Source: Clostridiales bacterium | GTDB lineage: Bacteria; Bacillota; Clostridia; Oscillospirales; CAG-272 | Assembly (NCBI GenBank): GCA_016288155.1 | Contig: JAEEYP010000027.1 | Span: 1 to 45,553, forward strand | DNA length: 45,553 nt | Reading direction: 5' to 3' | Shown: positions 31,610 through 42,737 of the stretch, piece after piece | Layout of the letters: each line of letters begins with the position of its first letter | Position numbering within the stretch: the first letter of the stretch is position 1 | Translations under genes and position numbers: made by a program | Notes under the pieces: model-generated | The model's input: only the letters and a program-made list of their open reading frames with translations | What the model was told of the DNA's origin: nothing | Databases searched by the model: none

Positions 31610-32842
31610 ATGAAATACTTCGTTCTGATCCCGGACGGGATGGCGGACCGCCCCGTCCCGCAGCTCGGCGGAAAAACGCCGATGGAAGCCGCCGAAAAGC
31701 CGAACATGGACGCGCTCGCGGCACGCGCGCTCTGCGGCACCGTTCTGAACGTTCCCGTGCACATGGTGCCCGAGAGCGACACCGCCAATCTCTCCATCCT
31801 CTCCTACGATCCCGCCGTGTATTCCCACGGCCGCTCGCCGCTCGAAGCGATGAGCATGGGGATCGACCTTCAGCCGGACGATACCGCGATCCGCCTGAAC
31901 GTCGTCACGCTTTCCGACGATCTCCCGTATGAGGAGAAGACCATGATCGATCACAGCGCGGACGAGATCACGACCGCCGAAGCGAACGAGCTCATCCGCG
32001 CGCTCAACGACGCGCTCCCGCTCCCCGGGCGGCACGCGTATACCGGCGTCAGCTATCGGCACTGCCTCGTCTGGAAGAACGCCGATCCGAAGTACGCCTT
32101 CGACCGCCCGCACGACATCCTCGGGCAGAAGATCGGACCGCATCTCCCGCGCGCGGAGGACGGCGGCGCGCCGTTCCTCGAATACATGAAAGCCGGGTTT
32201 GAGATCCTCGACCGTCACCCCGTCAACGAAGAGCGCCGCCGCCGCGGGCTCCGCCCGGCGAACTCGCCGTGGCTGTGGAGCCCCGGCACGAAGCCCGCCC
32301 TGCCCTCCTTCTCAAAGAAATGGGGACTGCGCGGCACGGTCATCTCCGCCGTCGATCTCATCAAGGGGATCGGCGTGTGCGCCGGGATGGAGGTCGTGAA
32401 CGTGGAGGGCGCGACCGGCAACTTCGCGACGAATTACGTCGGCAAGGCGGAAGCGGCGATCGACGCCTTCCGCCGCGGCAGCGATTTCGTCTACGTGCAC
32501 GTGGAAGCGCCGGACGAATGCGGGCACCGCGGCGAGGGGGACGTCAAGGTCAAGGCCATCGAAAAGATCGACTCATTGATCCTCGCGCCCGTCCTCGCCT
32601 ATCTGCACGGATGCGGCGACGAGTATAAGATCCTCGTTTTGCCCGACCATCCGACGCCCGTCGAGCTGCGCACGCACTCGCACGAGCCGGTGCCGTTCCT
32701 TCTGTTCGATTCCCGCCGTGACACACGGGGGACCGCGCCGTTCAGCGAAGCGAACGGGATCCGCGCCGCGTACTATATCGACGACGGCAGCACGCTGCTC
32801 GGTCACATGATCGAGCGGCAGAATACGGGTGTGGCACAATGA
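31610..32842 (+). CDS. apgM: ApgM-family phosphoglycerate mutase / proposed homoserine kinase
   Basis: 410-residue alkaline-phosphatase-superfamily protein of the archaeal-type cofactor-independent phosphoglycerate mutase group. Seen: YFVLIPDGMADRPVPQLGGKTP at the N-terminus, ESDTANLSILSYDP with the nucleophile Ser, VYVHVEAPDECGHRG and LVLPDHPTPVELRTHSHEPVPF as metal-binding parts. A branch of this family (TIGR02535) is proposed to be homoserine kinase because it travels with threonine genes, and thrC lies 3.6 kb downstream in the same run. Both functions are possible. The ATG at 31610 has GGAAAGGG about 12 bases upstream. lepB overlaps its stop by 4 bases. Confidence 0.82.
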   Translation: MKYFVLIPDGMADRPVPQLGGKTPMEAAEKPNMDALAARALCGTVLNVPVHMVPESDTANLSILSYDPAVYSHGRSPLEAMSMGIDLQPDDTAIRLNVVTLSDDLPYEEKTMIDHSADEITTAEANELIRALNDALPLPGRHAYTGVSYRHCLVWKNADPKYAFDRPHDILGQKIGPHLPRAEDGGAPFLEYMKAGFEILDRHPVNEERRRRGLRPANSPWLWSPGTKPALPSFSKKWGLRGTVISAVDLIKGIGVCAGMEVVNVEGATGNFATNYVGKAEAAIDAFRRGSDFVYVHVEAPDECGHRGEGDVKVKAIEKIDSLILAPVLAYLHGCGDEYKILVLPDHPTPVELRTHSHEPVPFLLFDSRRDTRGTAPFSEANGIRAAYYIDDGSTLLGHMIERQNTGVAQ

Positions 32843-33513
32843 ACGAACGGAACGATATCAAGAATGAAGAAGAAATAACGGAACCGACCGATACGCCGGA
32901 GGCGGAGAAGACCGAAAAGGAAGGCGAGGCCGCCTCTCCCGCGCAGGCGGAGGCGCAGCCGAAGCCGAAATGGACGCTGGAGCGCTGGCTCGGAGAGATC
33001 TTCGACGTTCTCGAGGATTTCGCCGTGTTCTCCGCGTTCTTCGTGATCCTCGTCTGCTTCTTTTTCCGCCCGACCATCGTCAACGGAGAGTCCATGGAGG
33101 ATACGCTGCACAACGGCGACTACCTGATCGTGCGGGAGATCGGCTACACGCCGACGCCGGGCGATATCATCGTTGCGCAGAACATCAGCCTGACCTATCA
33201 TCCGGATCTGCTCGTAAAGCGCGTGATCGCCGTCAGCGGGCAGGTGGTGGACATCGATTTCGCCACGTGGACGCTCACGGTGGACGGCGAGACCGTCGAC
33301 GAATCGCTCTACCGCAAGCTCGACGGCGCGCTGCGCACCTCCGACTACACGTTCCCGGTCACGGTGCCGGAGGGGTACGTCTTCGTCATGGGAGACAACC
33401 GCAACCATTCGGCGGACAGCCGCTTCACGGAAGTGGGGTTCATTCCCGAGCAGTGCATCCTCGGTCAGGCGGTCGTCCGCCTGTTCCCGCTTGGCCGCTT
33501 CCGCCTCTTCTGA
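32839..33513 (+). CDS. lepB: Signal peptidase I
   Basis: 224-residue membrane protease that removes signal peptides on the outer side of the membrane. An acidic N-terminal tail (1-45) precedes one helix (about 60-78). Catalytic Ser85 in NGESMEDTL and Lys127 in VKRVIAV are present, as is the GDNRNHSADSR box. The ATG overlaps the end of apgM (ATGA), so translation is probably coupled. Typical Gram-positive SipS/SipT-like size. Confidence 0.95.
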   Translation: MNERNDIKNEEEITEPTDTPEAEKTEKEGEAASPAQAEAQPKPKWTLERWLGEIFDVLEDFAVFSAFFVILVCFFFRPTIVNGESMEDTLHNGDYLIVREIGYTPTPGDIIVAQNISLTYHPDLLVKRVIAVSGQVVDIDFATWTLTVDGETVDESLYRKLDGALRTSDYTFPVTVPEGYVFVMGDNRNHSADSRFTEVGFIPEQCILGQAVVRLFPLGRFRLF

Positions 33514-33545
33514 TCCATTCCTTCCCGACCGACAAAGGAGACGCC

Positions 33546-34448
33546 ATGCCATCGCAAACGATCCAGTGGTTTCCCGGACATATGGCGAAAACGCGCCGCA
33601 TGCTCGCGGAAAACCTGAAACTCGTCGACGTCGTGCTGGAGCTGCGCGACGCGCGCATCCCGATCAGCTCGATGAACCCGGAGATCCTCACGATCACCGG
33701 CGGGAAGCCGCTGTGCACGCTGCTCACCAAGGCGTCGCTCGCCGATCCGGCGCAGACCGCGCGGTATCTTTCGCACCTGCGCCGCGGCGGCCGCCGGGCG
33801 CTCGCCGTCGACTGCATCACCGGCGAGGGGATCGGCGCCATCGCGCCCGCCGTGCGGGAGATCCTCGGCGACAAGCTCGCGCGCTACGCGGAGAAAGGGA
33901 TGCAGGGGCGCACGCTCAAGGCGATGATCGTCGGGATCCCGAACGTCGGGAAATCCTCGCTCGTCAACCGCCTGTGCGGCGCGAAAAAAGCCAAAGTCGA
34001 AAATCGCCCCGGCGTGACGCTGGACAAGCAGTGGGCGGCGACCTCGTTCGGCATCGATCTGCTCGACACGCCCGGCGTGCTCTGGCCGAAGTTCGACGAC
34101 CGCACCGTAGGCGAGAATCTCGCCCTGACCGGCGCGATCCGCGACGTCATCCTCGACACGGAGGCGCTCGGCGCGGTCCTGTGCGGCCGCCTGCTCGCCC
34201 GCGCGCCCGATCTGTTCTGCGCGCGCTATAAACTCGGAGATCCCGCCGCGCTCGCGGGGCGCGAGCCGTACGAGCTGCTCGCCCTCGTCGGGCGCAAACG
34301 CGGATGCCTCGTATCGGGCGGCGAGGTCGACACGGAGCGGGCGGCGAAGCTGCTGCTCGAAGAATTCCGGGCGGGAAAGATCGGGCGGATCACGCTCGAC
34401 GACGTCCCGGCCGAGGAGGAGGGATCCCATGCCGACCGTGGAGTTTGA
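33546..34448 (+). CDS. rbgA: Ribosome biogenesis GTPase RbgA/YlqF
   Basis: 300-residue circularly permuted GTPase for 50S ribosome assembly. Motif order G4-G1-G3 is seen: LTKASLAD (about 60-67, in place of NKxD), GIPNVGKSS (130-138) as P-loop, DTPG (174-177). N-terminal [14 protein letters not shown] is diagnostic. The start is ATG at 33546; a longer open frame upstream passes through lepB in another frame. Ribosome site AAGGAG. Its end overlaps rnhB by 20 bases. rbgA next to rnhB is a common pairing in Bacillota. Confidence 0.95.
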   Translation: MPSQTIQWFPGHMAKTRRMLAENLKLVDVVLELRDARIPISSMNPEILTITGGKPLCTLLTKASLADPAQTARYLSHLRRGGRRALAVDCITGEGIGAIAPAVREILGDKLARYAEKGMQGRTLKAMIVGIPNVGKSSLVNRLCGAKKAKVENRPGVTLDKQWAATSFGIDLLDTPGVLWPKFDDRTVGENLALTGAIRDVILDTEALGAVLCGRLLARAPDLFCARYKLGDPAALAGREPYELLALVGRKRGCLVSGGEVDTERAAKLLLEEFRAGKIGRITLDDVPAEEEGSHADRGV

Positions 34449-35079
34449 CGCGCGGTTCCTCGGAGACGGGGTACGCGTCCTCGCCGGAACGGACGAGGCG
34501 GGCCGCGGTCCGCTTGCCGGTCCCGTCGTCGCCGCCGCCTGCATCCTGCCCGCGGGATACATGCCCGAGGGACTGGACGATTCCAAAAAGCTCACCGAAA
34601 AGAAACGGGAGGCGCTCTTCGAGGTCATCCGCGGGCGCGCCGTCTCGTATGCCGTCGCCTCCTCCTCGCCGGAGGAGATCGACGAGATCAACATCCTCGA
34701 AGCGTCGCTGCTCGCCATGCGGCGGGCGGTCGCCATGCTCGTCCCGCAGCCGGAGCTGCTCCTCGTGGACGGGTGCATCGACCGCGGCTTTCCCCTTCCC
34801 GCCCGCGCCGTCGTCTCCGGCGACGCGCTCTCCCCTTCCATTGCCGCCGCTTCCGTTCTGGCGAAAGTCACGCGCGACCGGCTGTGCCTCGAAATGGACG
34901 CGAAGTATCCGCAGTACGGCTTCGCGAAACACAAGGGATATCCGACGAAGGAGCACAAGCTCGCCGTCTATGAATACGGGCCCTGCCCGCTCCACCGGCG
35001 GTCGTTCCTCGGCTTTCTCGAAAAAGACCGGGACGCGCTGGAAGCGGCGCTCGCCGCGAAGCGCACAGGCGAAAGATGA
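34429..35079 (+). CDS. rnhB: Ribonuclease HII
   Basis: 216-residue RNase HII that cuts RNA in RNA-DNA hybrids. [18 protein letters not shown] with Asp22 and Glu23, LLLVDGC with Asp114, and AKVTRD with Asp150 are the four metal ligands. The [14 protein letters not shown] segment is diagnostic. ATG overlaps rbgA; the stop overlaps the start of the next gene by 4 bases. Confidence 0.95.
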   Translation: MPTVEFDARFLGDGVRVLAGTDEAGRGPLAGPVVAAACILPAGYMPEGLDDSKKLTEKKREALFEVIRGRAVSYAVASSSPEEIDEINILEASLLAMRRAVAMLVPQPELLLVDGCIDRGFPLPARAVVSGDALSPSIAAASVLAKVTRDRLCLEMDAKYPQYGFAKHKGYPTKEHKLAVYEYGPCPLHRRSFLGFLEKDRDALEAALAAKRTGER

Positions 35080-35498
35080 ACACCCGGATGCTCGGGCGCG
35101 CCGGAGAGGAATCCGCCGCGCTGTATCTCACGGAGCAGGGCTTCACCGTCGTCGGACGGAACGTCCGTCTCGGACACTTTGAGGCGGACGTCATCGCGGT
35201 CAGCGACACGCACATCGTCTTCGCCGAGGTGAAGACGCGGCGCGCCTATCCCGCGATGCCCACCCGCTTCGGACGTCCCGCCGGGGCCGTCGACCGCAAA
35301 AAACGCCGGTGTCTCCTCGGTTTCGCCCGCGCGTATCTGCGCGAACACGGAGACGAATACGGGGACCGGATCCCGAATATCGATATCATCGAAGTCTACG
35401 CGGATCCGGGCACGCCGCAGTACCGCGTGCTCGCCGTACGGCGGTATGCCAACGCGGTACGGCCGTCCGATGAAGGAGCGTCCCATGAAACTGTTTGA
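35076..35498 (+). CDS. UPF0102 (YraN family) endonuclease-like protein
   Basis: 140 residues. Family UPF0102 has a restriction-endonuclease-like fold; function unproven. [26 protein letters not shown] is the family start, and EADVIAV...IVFAEVKTR is the PD-(D/E)xK pattern. rnhB and this family are often adjacent. The 3' end overlaps the next gene by 14 bases. The C-terminal tail after ~120 looks species-specific. Confidence 0.88.
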   Translation: MNTRMLGRAGEESAALYLTEQGFTVVGRNVRLGHFEADVIAVSDTHIVFAEVKTRRAYPAMPTRFGRPAGAVDRKKRRCLLGFARAYLREHGDEYGDRIPNIDIIEVYADPGTPQYRVLAVRRYANAVRPSDEGASHETV

Positions 35499-36417
35499 TC
35501 TGCACTGCGACACGGCGCTGAAGCTGTATACGCATCGGCAGCCGCTCGCGGACAACGACCTGCATATCTCCGTGAAAAAGACCGCGCCGTTCGACGCCTA
35601 CGTACAGATCGCCGCCGTGTACAGCCGGCATTCCCTCCCTGACGAGGAGACGTGGGAGCAATTCCTGCGCGTCACCGATCACTTCCGGGAAGAGATCGCC
35701 CGCACGCCGAACACGGTGCTAGTACGCGACGCGGACGCACTCGCCGCCGCGGCGGAAAGCGGCCGGCGCACCTTCGTGTTCGGCGTGGAGGACGCGCGGC
35801 TCCTCTGCGGGGATCTGACCCGCATGGATATCCTGGCGCAGCGCGGCGTCCGCGTCCTTACGCTCTGCTGGGCGGGGGAGACCGCGATCGGCGGCTCGCA
35901 CGACACGTCGGCGCCGCTGACCGATTTCGGCCGGGATACGGTGCGCCGCGCCTTCGAACTCGGCATCGTCCCGGACGTGTCCCACGCCTCCCGCGCCGTC
36001 ACCGCCGAAACGATCGCGCTCGGACGCGAGGCGGGACGCCCCGTCATCGCTTCCCATTCGAACTCTTACGCCGTGCACGCGCACACGCGCAACCTCACCG
36101 ACGAGGAATTCCGGGCGATCGCACGCCTCGGCGGTATCGTCGGCGTCAGCCTCGCGCCGGGACACCTGACCGGAGGACCGTGCGGGATCGACGCCGTCGG
36201 CGCGCACGTCCTCCACTACCTCGATCTCGGCGGGGAGGACGCGCTCTGCCTCGGCTGCGACTACGACGGGATCCCCCGCACCCCCGCGGGGCTCGAGGAC
36301 GTCTCCCGTCTCCCCGCGCTCGCACAGTGGCTGGACGCACACGGCGTCCCGCCCCGCACCGCGGAAAATATCTTTTACAACAACGCATTCCGGTTCGCGC
36401 AGAAGAATTTCCGATAA
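35485..36417 (+). CDS. Membrane-dipeptidase family (M19) peptidase
   Basis: 310-residue zinc dipeptidase related to renal dipeptidase. Metal ligands are seen in order: DLHCDT (His, Asp), FGVEDAR (Glu), VSHASR (His), ASHSNSY (His), and CDYDGI. No signal peptide. ATG at 35485 is chosen because GAAGGAG lies before it; an in-frame start at 35446 would add residues without a ribosome site. Bacterial members hydrolyse varied dipeptides, including those with a D-residue at the C-terminal position, which may matter in a cell that seems to make D-amino-acid branches; that link is only an inference. Confidence 0.88.
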   Translation: MKLFDLHCDTALKLYTHRQPLADNDLHISVKKTAPFDAYVQIAAVYSRHSLPDEETWEQFLRVTDHFREEIARTPNTVLVRDADALAAAAESGRRTFVFGVEDARLLCGDLTRMDILAQRGVRVLTLCWAGETAIGGSHDTSAPLTDFGRDTVRRAFELGIVPDVSHASRAVTAETIALGREAGRPVIASHSNSYAVHAHTRNLTDEEFRAIARLGGIVGVSLAPGHLTGGPCGIDAVGAHVLHYLDLGGEDALCLGCDYDGIPRTPAGLEDVSRLPALAQWLDAHGVPPRTAENIFYNNAFRFAQKNFR

Positions 36418-36447
36418 GCGCGCACCGAGACGAAGAAAGGCACCGCC

Positions 36448-37935
36448 ATGAAGTACATCAGCACCCGCGACACCGCCGCCGTCCGACATTCCGTCTCCTC
36501 CGCCGAAGCGATCCAGCGCGGCCTCGCGCCGGACCGCGGTCTCTATATGCCGGACCGGATCCCGACGATCACGCACAAGGAACTCGAAGGGCTCATGTCG
36601 AAGCCCTACGCGGAACGCGCCGCAGACATCCTCTCCCGTTTTCTGACGGACTACGATCCGGACGCGCTCCTCGCCGACTGCCGCGCCGCCTACGCGGAGG
36701 ACCGCTTCCCCGGCGGCGCCGCTCCGCTCGCCGAATGCGGCGACTCCATCCATGCGCTGGAGCTCTGGCACGGCCCGACCTGCGCCTTCAAGGATATCGC
36801 TTTGCAGATCATGCCGCGTCTCCTCTCCCGCGCCCTCACGATGACCGGCGAGCCGCGCCTCGCGCACATCCTCGTCGCCACCTCCGGCGACACGGGCAAG
36901 GCGGCGCTCGAGGGGTACCGCGACGTGCCCGGCGTGCGCATCACCGTCTTCTATCCCGTCGACGGCGTCAGCCCGATGCAGAAGCGGCAGATGACGACGC
37001 AGGAGGGCGAAAACGTCTTCGTCTGCGCCGTGCGCGGAAACTTCGACGACGCGCAGAACGGCGTCAAGGCGATCTTCGCCGACCCGGCGCTCGCCCGCCG
37101 CGCGGAAGAGGAAGGGAGTTTCTTCTCCAGCGCCAACTCCATCAACTGGGGACGTCTCGCGCCGCAGATCGTATACTACGTTTCCGCTTACTGCGATCTC
37201 GTCCGCGAAGGGAAACTCTCGATCGGCGATCCGATGAACGTCGCCGTGCCGACCGGCAATTTCGGGAACATCTTCGCCGCGTACCTCGCGCGGTGCATGG
37301 GCGTGCCGATCGCGCGGCTTATCTGCGCCTCCAACGCGAACTGCGTCCTGACGGACTTCATCCGCACCGGCGTCTACGACCGCCGCCGCACCTTCTACAA
37401 GACCATGTCCCCTTCGATGGACATTCTGATCTCCAGCAATCTCGAGAGGCTTCTGTACCTGCTCGGCGGCGCGCCGCTCACCGTGCGCTGCATGGAAGAG
37501 CTCTCCCGCGACGGGATCTACCGCGCGCCGGATTCCGTGACGAAACCGCTGCGCGCCGTCTTCGACGGCCGCTGCGCCACGGAGGAGGAAACGGCGGCGA
37601 CGATCCGCTCCGTCTGGGAGGAGCGGCGGTATCTGATCGATCCGCACACCGCCGTCGGGCTCTGCGCCGTCCGGCAGTACCGCGCCGAGACGGGCGACGA
37701 CACGCCGGTCGTCCTCGCCTCCACCGCGAGCCCCTTCAAATTCGCCGCCGACGTGCTCGCCTCCCTCGGGACGCCCGCCGGGACGGACGAGCCGGCAGCG
37801 CTCCTCGCCGCGCTGCACGACGCGGCCGACGCGCCGATCCCCGCCCCGCTCTCCCGCACGCTGACGCTGCCCGTGCGCTTCTCCGGCGCGGTCGCCCCCG
37901 CCGATATGGCGGACGTCCTCTTCGGCCGCGCCTGA
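36448..37935 (+). CDS. thrC: Threonine synthase
   Basis: 495-residue PLP enzyme that makes threonine from O-phosphohomoserine. YISTRDTAAVRHSVSSAEAI is the typical N-terminus, Lys115 in HGPTCAFKDIALQ binds PLP, and ATSGDTGKAALEG and VPTGNFGNIFAAY line the cofactor site. Size fits the long (fungal/type I) form. AAAGG ribosome site. Partner genes hom and a classical thrB are not in the window; the ApgM-type gene at 31610 may supply homoserine kinase. Confidence 0.95.
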   Translation: MKYISTRDTAAVRHSVSSAEAIQRGLAPDRGLYMPDRIPTITHKELEGLMSKPYAERAADILSRFLTDYDPDALLADCRAAYAEDRFPGGAAPLAECGDSIHALELWHGPTCAFKDIALQIMPRLLSRALTMTGEPRLAHILVATSGDTGKAALEGYRDVPGVRITVFYPVDGVSPMQKRQMTTQEGENVFVCAVRGNFDDAQNGVKAIFADPALARRAEEEGSFFSSANSINWGRLAPQIVYYVSAYCDLVREGKLSIGDPMNVAVPTGNFGNIFAAYLARCMGVPIARLICASNANCVLTDFIRTGVYDRRRTFYKTMSPSMDILISSNLERLLYLLGGAPLTVRCMEELSRDGIYRAPDSVTKPLRAVFDGRCATEEETAATIRSVWEERRYLIDPHTAVGLCAVRQYRAETGDDTPVVLASTASPFKFAADVLASLGTPAGTDEPAALLAALHDAADAPIPAPLSRTLTLPVRFSGAVAPADMADVLFGRA

Positions 37936-37984
37936 CGCCTCATCCTCGAAAGAAAGGACTTCCGCTCGCCGGAACAAGACGGAG

Positions 37985-38710
37985 ATGTCTCTCTTTTCCA
38001 TAGCCGATCTGCATCTCTCCCTCGCCGCCGAGAAGCCGATGGACGTTTTCGGCCCGCGCTGGACCGATCACGCGCGGAAGATCGAGAAGAACTGGCGCGC
38101 GATCGTCACGGGCGACGACACCGTCGTCCTCCCCGGCGACATCTCCTGGGCGATGTCGCTCGAGGAGGCGCGCACGGATCTCGCCTTTCTCGACGCGCTC
38201 CCGGGGAAGAAGCTGATCGGCAAGGGGAACCACGACTTCTGGTGGTCGACGATGACGAAGATGACCGCCTTCACCGAAAAAAACGGCTTCACGACGCTCC
38301 GCTTTCTCTACAACAACGCCTACGCCGTCGAGAATTACGTTGTCTGCGGCACGCGCGGCTGGTACGTGGAGGAACACCTCCAGAACGCGCGGGAGGACGC
38401 GGAATACGGCAAGATCGTCGCCCGCGAGTCGGCGCGGCTCCGCATGAGCCTCACCGAAGCGGAGAAACTGCGCGGGGAGAACACGCCCGTCCTCGTCTAT
38501 CTGCATTTCCCGCCGGTCTTCCGCACGTTCGTCTGCCGGGAGCTCGTCGACGTGCTCCACGAATTCTCCGTCCGCCACTGCTATTTCGGGCACATCCACG
38601 GCGTATACAACGTGCCGCGCTCCGCGGAATTCGAGGGGATCCGTATGACGATGATCTCCGCCGATTTCCTGAATTTCGTGCCGATGATCACGATGCCCTG
38701 CGATTTTTGA
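37985..38710 (+). CDS. Metallophosphoesterase
   Basis: 241-residue calcineurin-type phosphoesterase. Motifs in order: SIADLHL (Asp8, His10), LPGDISWA, GKGNHDFWW, YLHFPP and FGHIHG, all the metal ligands. Substrate unknown. It lies 49 bases after thrC, last of the plus-strand run; the next gene has its own promoter. Confidence 0.9.
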   Translation: MSLFSIADLHLSLAAEKPMDVFGPRWTDHARKIEKNWRAIVTGDDTVVLPGDISWAMSLEEARTDLAFLDALPGKKLIGKGNHDFWWSTMTKMTAFTEKNGFTTLRFLYNNAYAVENYVVCGTRGWYVEEHLQNAREDAEYGKIVARESARLRMSLTEAEKLRGENTPVLVYLHFPPVFRTFVCRELVDVLHEFSVRHCYFGHIHGVYNVPRSAEFEGIRMTMISADFLNFVPMITMPCDF

Positions 38711-38772
38711 TGCCGGCGGCGGCATTTTGTCGGATCTTTTTCATTTCTTTGGGGAAAATTTTGCTTTTCCGA

Positions 38773-38801
38773 TTGACAGAACAGCAAAAAAACTATACAA
38801 T
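38773..38801 (+). promoter_or_regulatory. promoter of tig-clpP-clpX
   Basis: -35 TTGACA (38773-38778), 17-base spacer, -10 TACAAT (38796-38801). About 30 bases before tig; the ribosome site is TTGGAGGAAG. Confidence 0.92.
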
Positions 38802-38832
38802 ATTAGGAGACTGATTTGGAGGAAGAAAACCC

Positions 38833-40194
38833 ATGAGCCTGCAGAAATCCGAGCTCGTCGAAAAGAACCGCTATGAGCTCACGTTCGACGTCGCGCGGGA
38901 CGTCTTCGACGCCGCCGTCGACAAAGCCTACCGCAAGAGCGTGAAGAAGATCCGCATCCCCGGCTTCCGCCCGGGCAAGGCGCCGCGCTCCATCATCGAA
39001 AAAATGTACGGAAAGGGCGTTTTCTATGAGGACGCTCTGAACGAGATCCTGCCGGACGCGTACAGCGACGCCTCCCGCGAATCCGGACTGACGATCGTCA
39101 GCCGCCCGGAATTCGACGTCGACACGATCGACGAAAACGGCGTGACCGTCAAGGCGAAGGTGTACGTAAAGCCGGAGGTCGAGATCGAAGGATATACCGG
39201 TCTGGAGGTCGAACGCCCCATCGCGCCGGTCGAGGATAAGGACGTGGACGAGGAGATCGAAAGAGTCCGCGCCCGCAACTCCCGCATGACGGAGGTCACC
39301 GACCGTCCGGCGCAGAAGGACGACATCGCCGTCATCGACTACGAGGGCTTCGCGGACGGCGTCCCGTTCGACGGAGGAAAGGGCGAGGGGCACGAGCTGA
39401 AGCTCGGCTCCGGTCAGTTCATCCCGGGCTTCGAGGATCAGGTGATCGGTCACTCCGTCGGCGACGAGTTCGACGTGAACGTCACCTTCCCGGAGGAATA
39501 TCACGCCAAGGAACTGGCGGGCAAGCCCGCCGTCTTCAAGGTGAAGCTGAACGCGCTCAAGTTCAACGAGCTCCCGGCGCTCGACGACGAATTCGTGCGC
39601 GACGTCTCCGAATTCGATACGCTTGATGAATACCGCAAGGATATCCGGGCGAAACTCGAAGAGAAGAACCGTCAGACCGCCGACAATATCGTGGAAAACA
39701 AGCTCGCGGAGATGCTGATCGACAAGCTGAACGCCGACATCCCCGAGTGCATGTTCGAGACGGAAACGGAAAACTACGTCCGCGACTACGACAACCGCCT
39801 GCGTTCGCAGGGACTCGATCTCTCCACGTACTTCAAGTATACCGGCATGACCCTCGACGCCTTCCGTCAGCAGATGCGTCCGCAGGCGGAGAAGCAGGTC
39901 AAGAGCCGCCTGGCGCTTGAAAAGATCGCCGCCCTCGAAAACCTCACCGTGACCGATGAGGAGATCGAAGAGGAATACAAACGCATCGCTCAGGCGTACG
40001 GCGTAGAACAGGATCGCGTGAAGGAGCTGGTGGACGCCGCCTCCGTCGCCGAGGATCTGAAGGTCAGCCACGCCGTCAAGTTCGTCCGGGAGAAGGCCGT
40101 CGTCACCGACGTCGCGCCCGAGGCTCCCGCCCCCGCAGAAGCCGCCGGAGAAGCGCCGGCTGAGGAGTCGCCCGCCGACGGCGCCGAGGCATAA
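38833..40194 (+). CDS. tig: Trigger factor
   Basis: 453-residue ribosome-bound chaperone and prolyl isomerase. The N-terminal ribosome-binding domain contains GFRPGKAPRSIIEKMYG, the signature; the FKBP domain (about 165-245) has DDIAVIDYEGFADG...FIPGFEDQVIGHSVGDEF; the C-terminal arm domain follows, then an acidic Ala/Glu/Pro tail (about 425-453) more extended than usual. First gene of the tig-clpP-clpX operon, the normal order in Clostridia. Confidence 0.96.
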   Translation: MSLQKSELVEKNRYELTFDVARDVFDAAVDKAYRKSVKKIRIPGFRPGKAPRSIIEKMYGKGVFYEDALNEILPDAYSDASRESGLTIVSRPEFDVDTIDENGVTVKAKVYVKPEVEIEGYTGLEVERPIAPVEDKDVDEEIERVRARNSRMTEVTDRPAQKDDIAVIDYEGFADGVPFDGGKGEGHELKLGSGQFIPGFEDQVIGHSVGDEFDVNVTFPEEYHAKELAGKPAVFKVKLNALKFNELPALDDEFVRDVSEFDTLDEYRKDIRAKLEEKNRQTADNIVENKLAEMLIDKLNADIPECMFETETENYVRDYDNRLRSQGLDLSTYFKYTGMTLDAFRQQMRPQAEKQVKSRLALEKIAALENLTVTDEEIEEEYKRIAQAYGVEQDRVKELVDAASVAEDLKVSHAVKFVREKAVVTDVAPEAPAPAEAAGEAPAEESPADGAEA

Positions 40195-40210
40195 CCGCGT
40201 ACCGCATCCG

Positions 40211-40240
40211 TTACCGCTGTTTCCTTTGAGGCAGCGGTAA
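40211..40240 (+). other. Hairpin between tig and clpP
   Basis: TTACCGCTG (40211-40219) pairs with CAGCGGTAA (40232-40240) around a 12-base loop. No T-run follows, so it is not a good terminator; partial termination or an mRNA processing site between tig and clpP is possible. Confidence 0.55.
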
Positions 40241-40292
40241 TGTCGTTCAGGCGCATTCTCACGAACCCGTAATCAGAAAAGGAGGACATTCC

Positions 40293-40877
40293 ATGCCGCT
40301 CGTACCGATGGTCGTGGAGCAGACCGGCCGCGGCGAACGCTCCTACGATATCTATTCCCGTCTTCTCAACGACCGGATCGTTTTTCTCGCCGACGAGGTC
40401 AACGACGCTACCGCGTCCCTCGTCGTCGCACAGATGCTCTTTCTCGAGGTCCAGGACCCGGATAAGGACATCAGCCTGTATATCAACTCCCCCGGCGGCT
40501 CCATCACCGCCGGCATGGCCATTTACGATACGATGAACTACATCAAGTGCGACGTATCGACGATCTGCATCGGCATGGCCGCCAGCATGGCGGCGTTCCT
40601 GCTCTCCTCCGGCGCGAAGGGCAAACGGCTCGCGCTGCCGAACAGCGAGATCATGATCCACCAGCCGCTCGGCGGGATGCAGGGGCAGGCGACCGACATC
40701 AAGATCCACACGGACCGCATCCTGCGCACCCGCGACACGCTCAACCGGATCCTCGCCGAAAATACCGGAAAGCCCCTGGAGGAGATCGTCCGGGATACCG
40801 ACCGCGACAACTTCATGAATGCCGACGAGGCCGCGGCATACGGTCTGATCGACCGTGTGATCACACGGCGGGCGTGA
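40293..40877 (+). CDS. clpP: ATP-dependent Clp protease, proteolytic subunit
   Basis: 194-residue serine protease. Catalytic triad Ser98 ([10 protein letters not shown]), His123 (IMIHQPLGG) and Asp172 (DRDNFM) is complete, with [17 protein letters not shown] as the handle region. It forms the barrel for ClpX, encoded 19 bases downstream. Ribosome site AAAAGGAGG. No separate promoter was seen, so it is likely read from the tig promoter. Confidence 0.97.
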   Translation: MPLVPMVVEQTGRGERSYDIYSRLLNDRIVFLADEVNDATASLVVAQMLFLEVQDPDKDISLYINSPGGSITAGMAIYDTMNYIKCDVSTICIGMAASMAAFLLSSGAKGKRLALPNSEIMIHQPLGGMQGQATDIKIHTDRILRTRDTLNRILAENTGKPLEEIVRDTDRDNFMNADEAAAYGLIDRVITRRA

Positions 40878-40896
40878 CCCGCAGGAAGGATTTCCC

Positions 40897-42231
<1,335 letters not shown>

Positions 42232-42236
42232 AAAAG

Positions 42237-42277
42237 AAAAGCATGATACGGCGTCGGTCTGCCGTATCATGCTTTTT
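42237..42277. terminator. Bidirectional terminator between clpX and spoVG
   Basis: Perfect 16-base stem (42237-42252 with 42261-42276), 8-base loop, A-run on the left and T-run on the right. It lies between convergent clpX and spoVG and can serve both. Confidence 0.93.
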
Positions 42278-42292
42278 CCCGTCCCCGGCGCA

Positions 42293-42619
42293 TCATTCGT
42301 CTCCGGGTACCGTCTCTTCCGTCTCCGACGGACCGGCTTCCTTGTGCGCGGCGTCCGAAGCCGCCTCCAGCTCGCGCCGGTACGCGCCGATGACCGCTTC
42401 CTCCATCATGGTGCGGAACTCCGCGCGGATCGGATGAACGATGTCCCTGTAAGTCCCGTCGGGATTCTTGCGGCTCGGCATCACGATGAAGTACTTGTCC
42501 CGTGCGTGGATCACCTTGATGTCGTGCAGCGCCAACTGTCCGTCGAAGGTAACGGAGGCGATCGCCTTCATCGGACCGTCGCTGAACAGTTTCCGGATCT
42601 TGACGTCAGTGATTTCCAT
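42293..42619 (-). CDS. spoVG: SpoVG, RNA/DNA-binding regulator
   Basis: 108-residue SpoVG. MEITDVKIRKL at the start, MKAIASVTFDGQLALHDIKVI and VMPSRKNPDGTYRDIVHPI are diagnostic. The last ~25 residues are an acidic tail. In Bacillus it affects septation and sporulation; in other Gram-positives it binds nucleic acids and regulates cell-wall and virulence genes. Ribosome site AGGAGAGGG. A TATAAT lies about 60 bases upstream on the minus strand, but no matching -35 was found; a sigma-H type promoter was looked for and not clearly seen. Divergent from murC. Confidence 0.95.
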   Translation of the reverse strand: MEITDVKIRKLFSDGPMKAIASVTFDGQLALHDIKVIHARDKYFIVMPSRKNPDGTYRDIVHPIRAEFRTMMEEAVIGAYRRELEAASDAAHKEAGPSETEETVPGDE

Positions 42620-42737
42620 GTCATTCCCTCTCCTGATTCACAAAGCCGACCGTGATTCCGATCGGTACGATACTCATTATACAGCGAGATTATGAACGCT
42701 TTATAGACGGCAGTTGTCCAATTATTAAATAGTATCC

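Noticed and set aside
40195..40292. A separate promoter for clpP-clpX
   Set aside because: No -10/-35 pair could be found; the hairpin there lacks a T-run, so read-through from the tig promoter is simpler.
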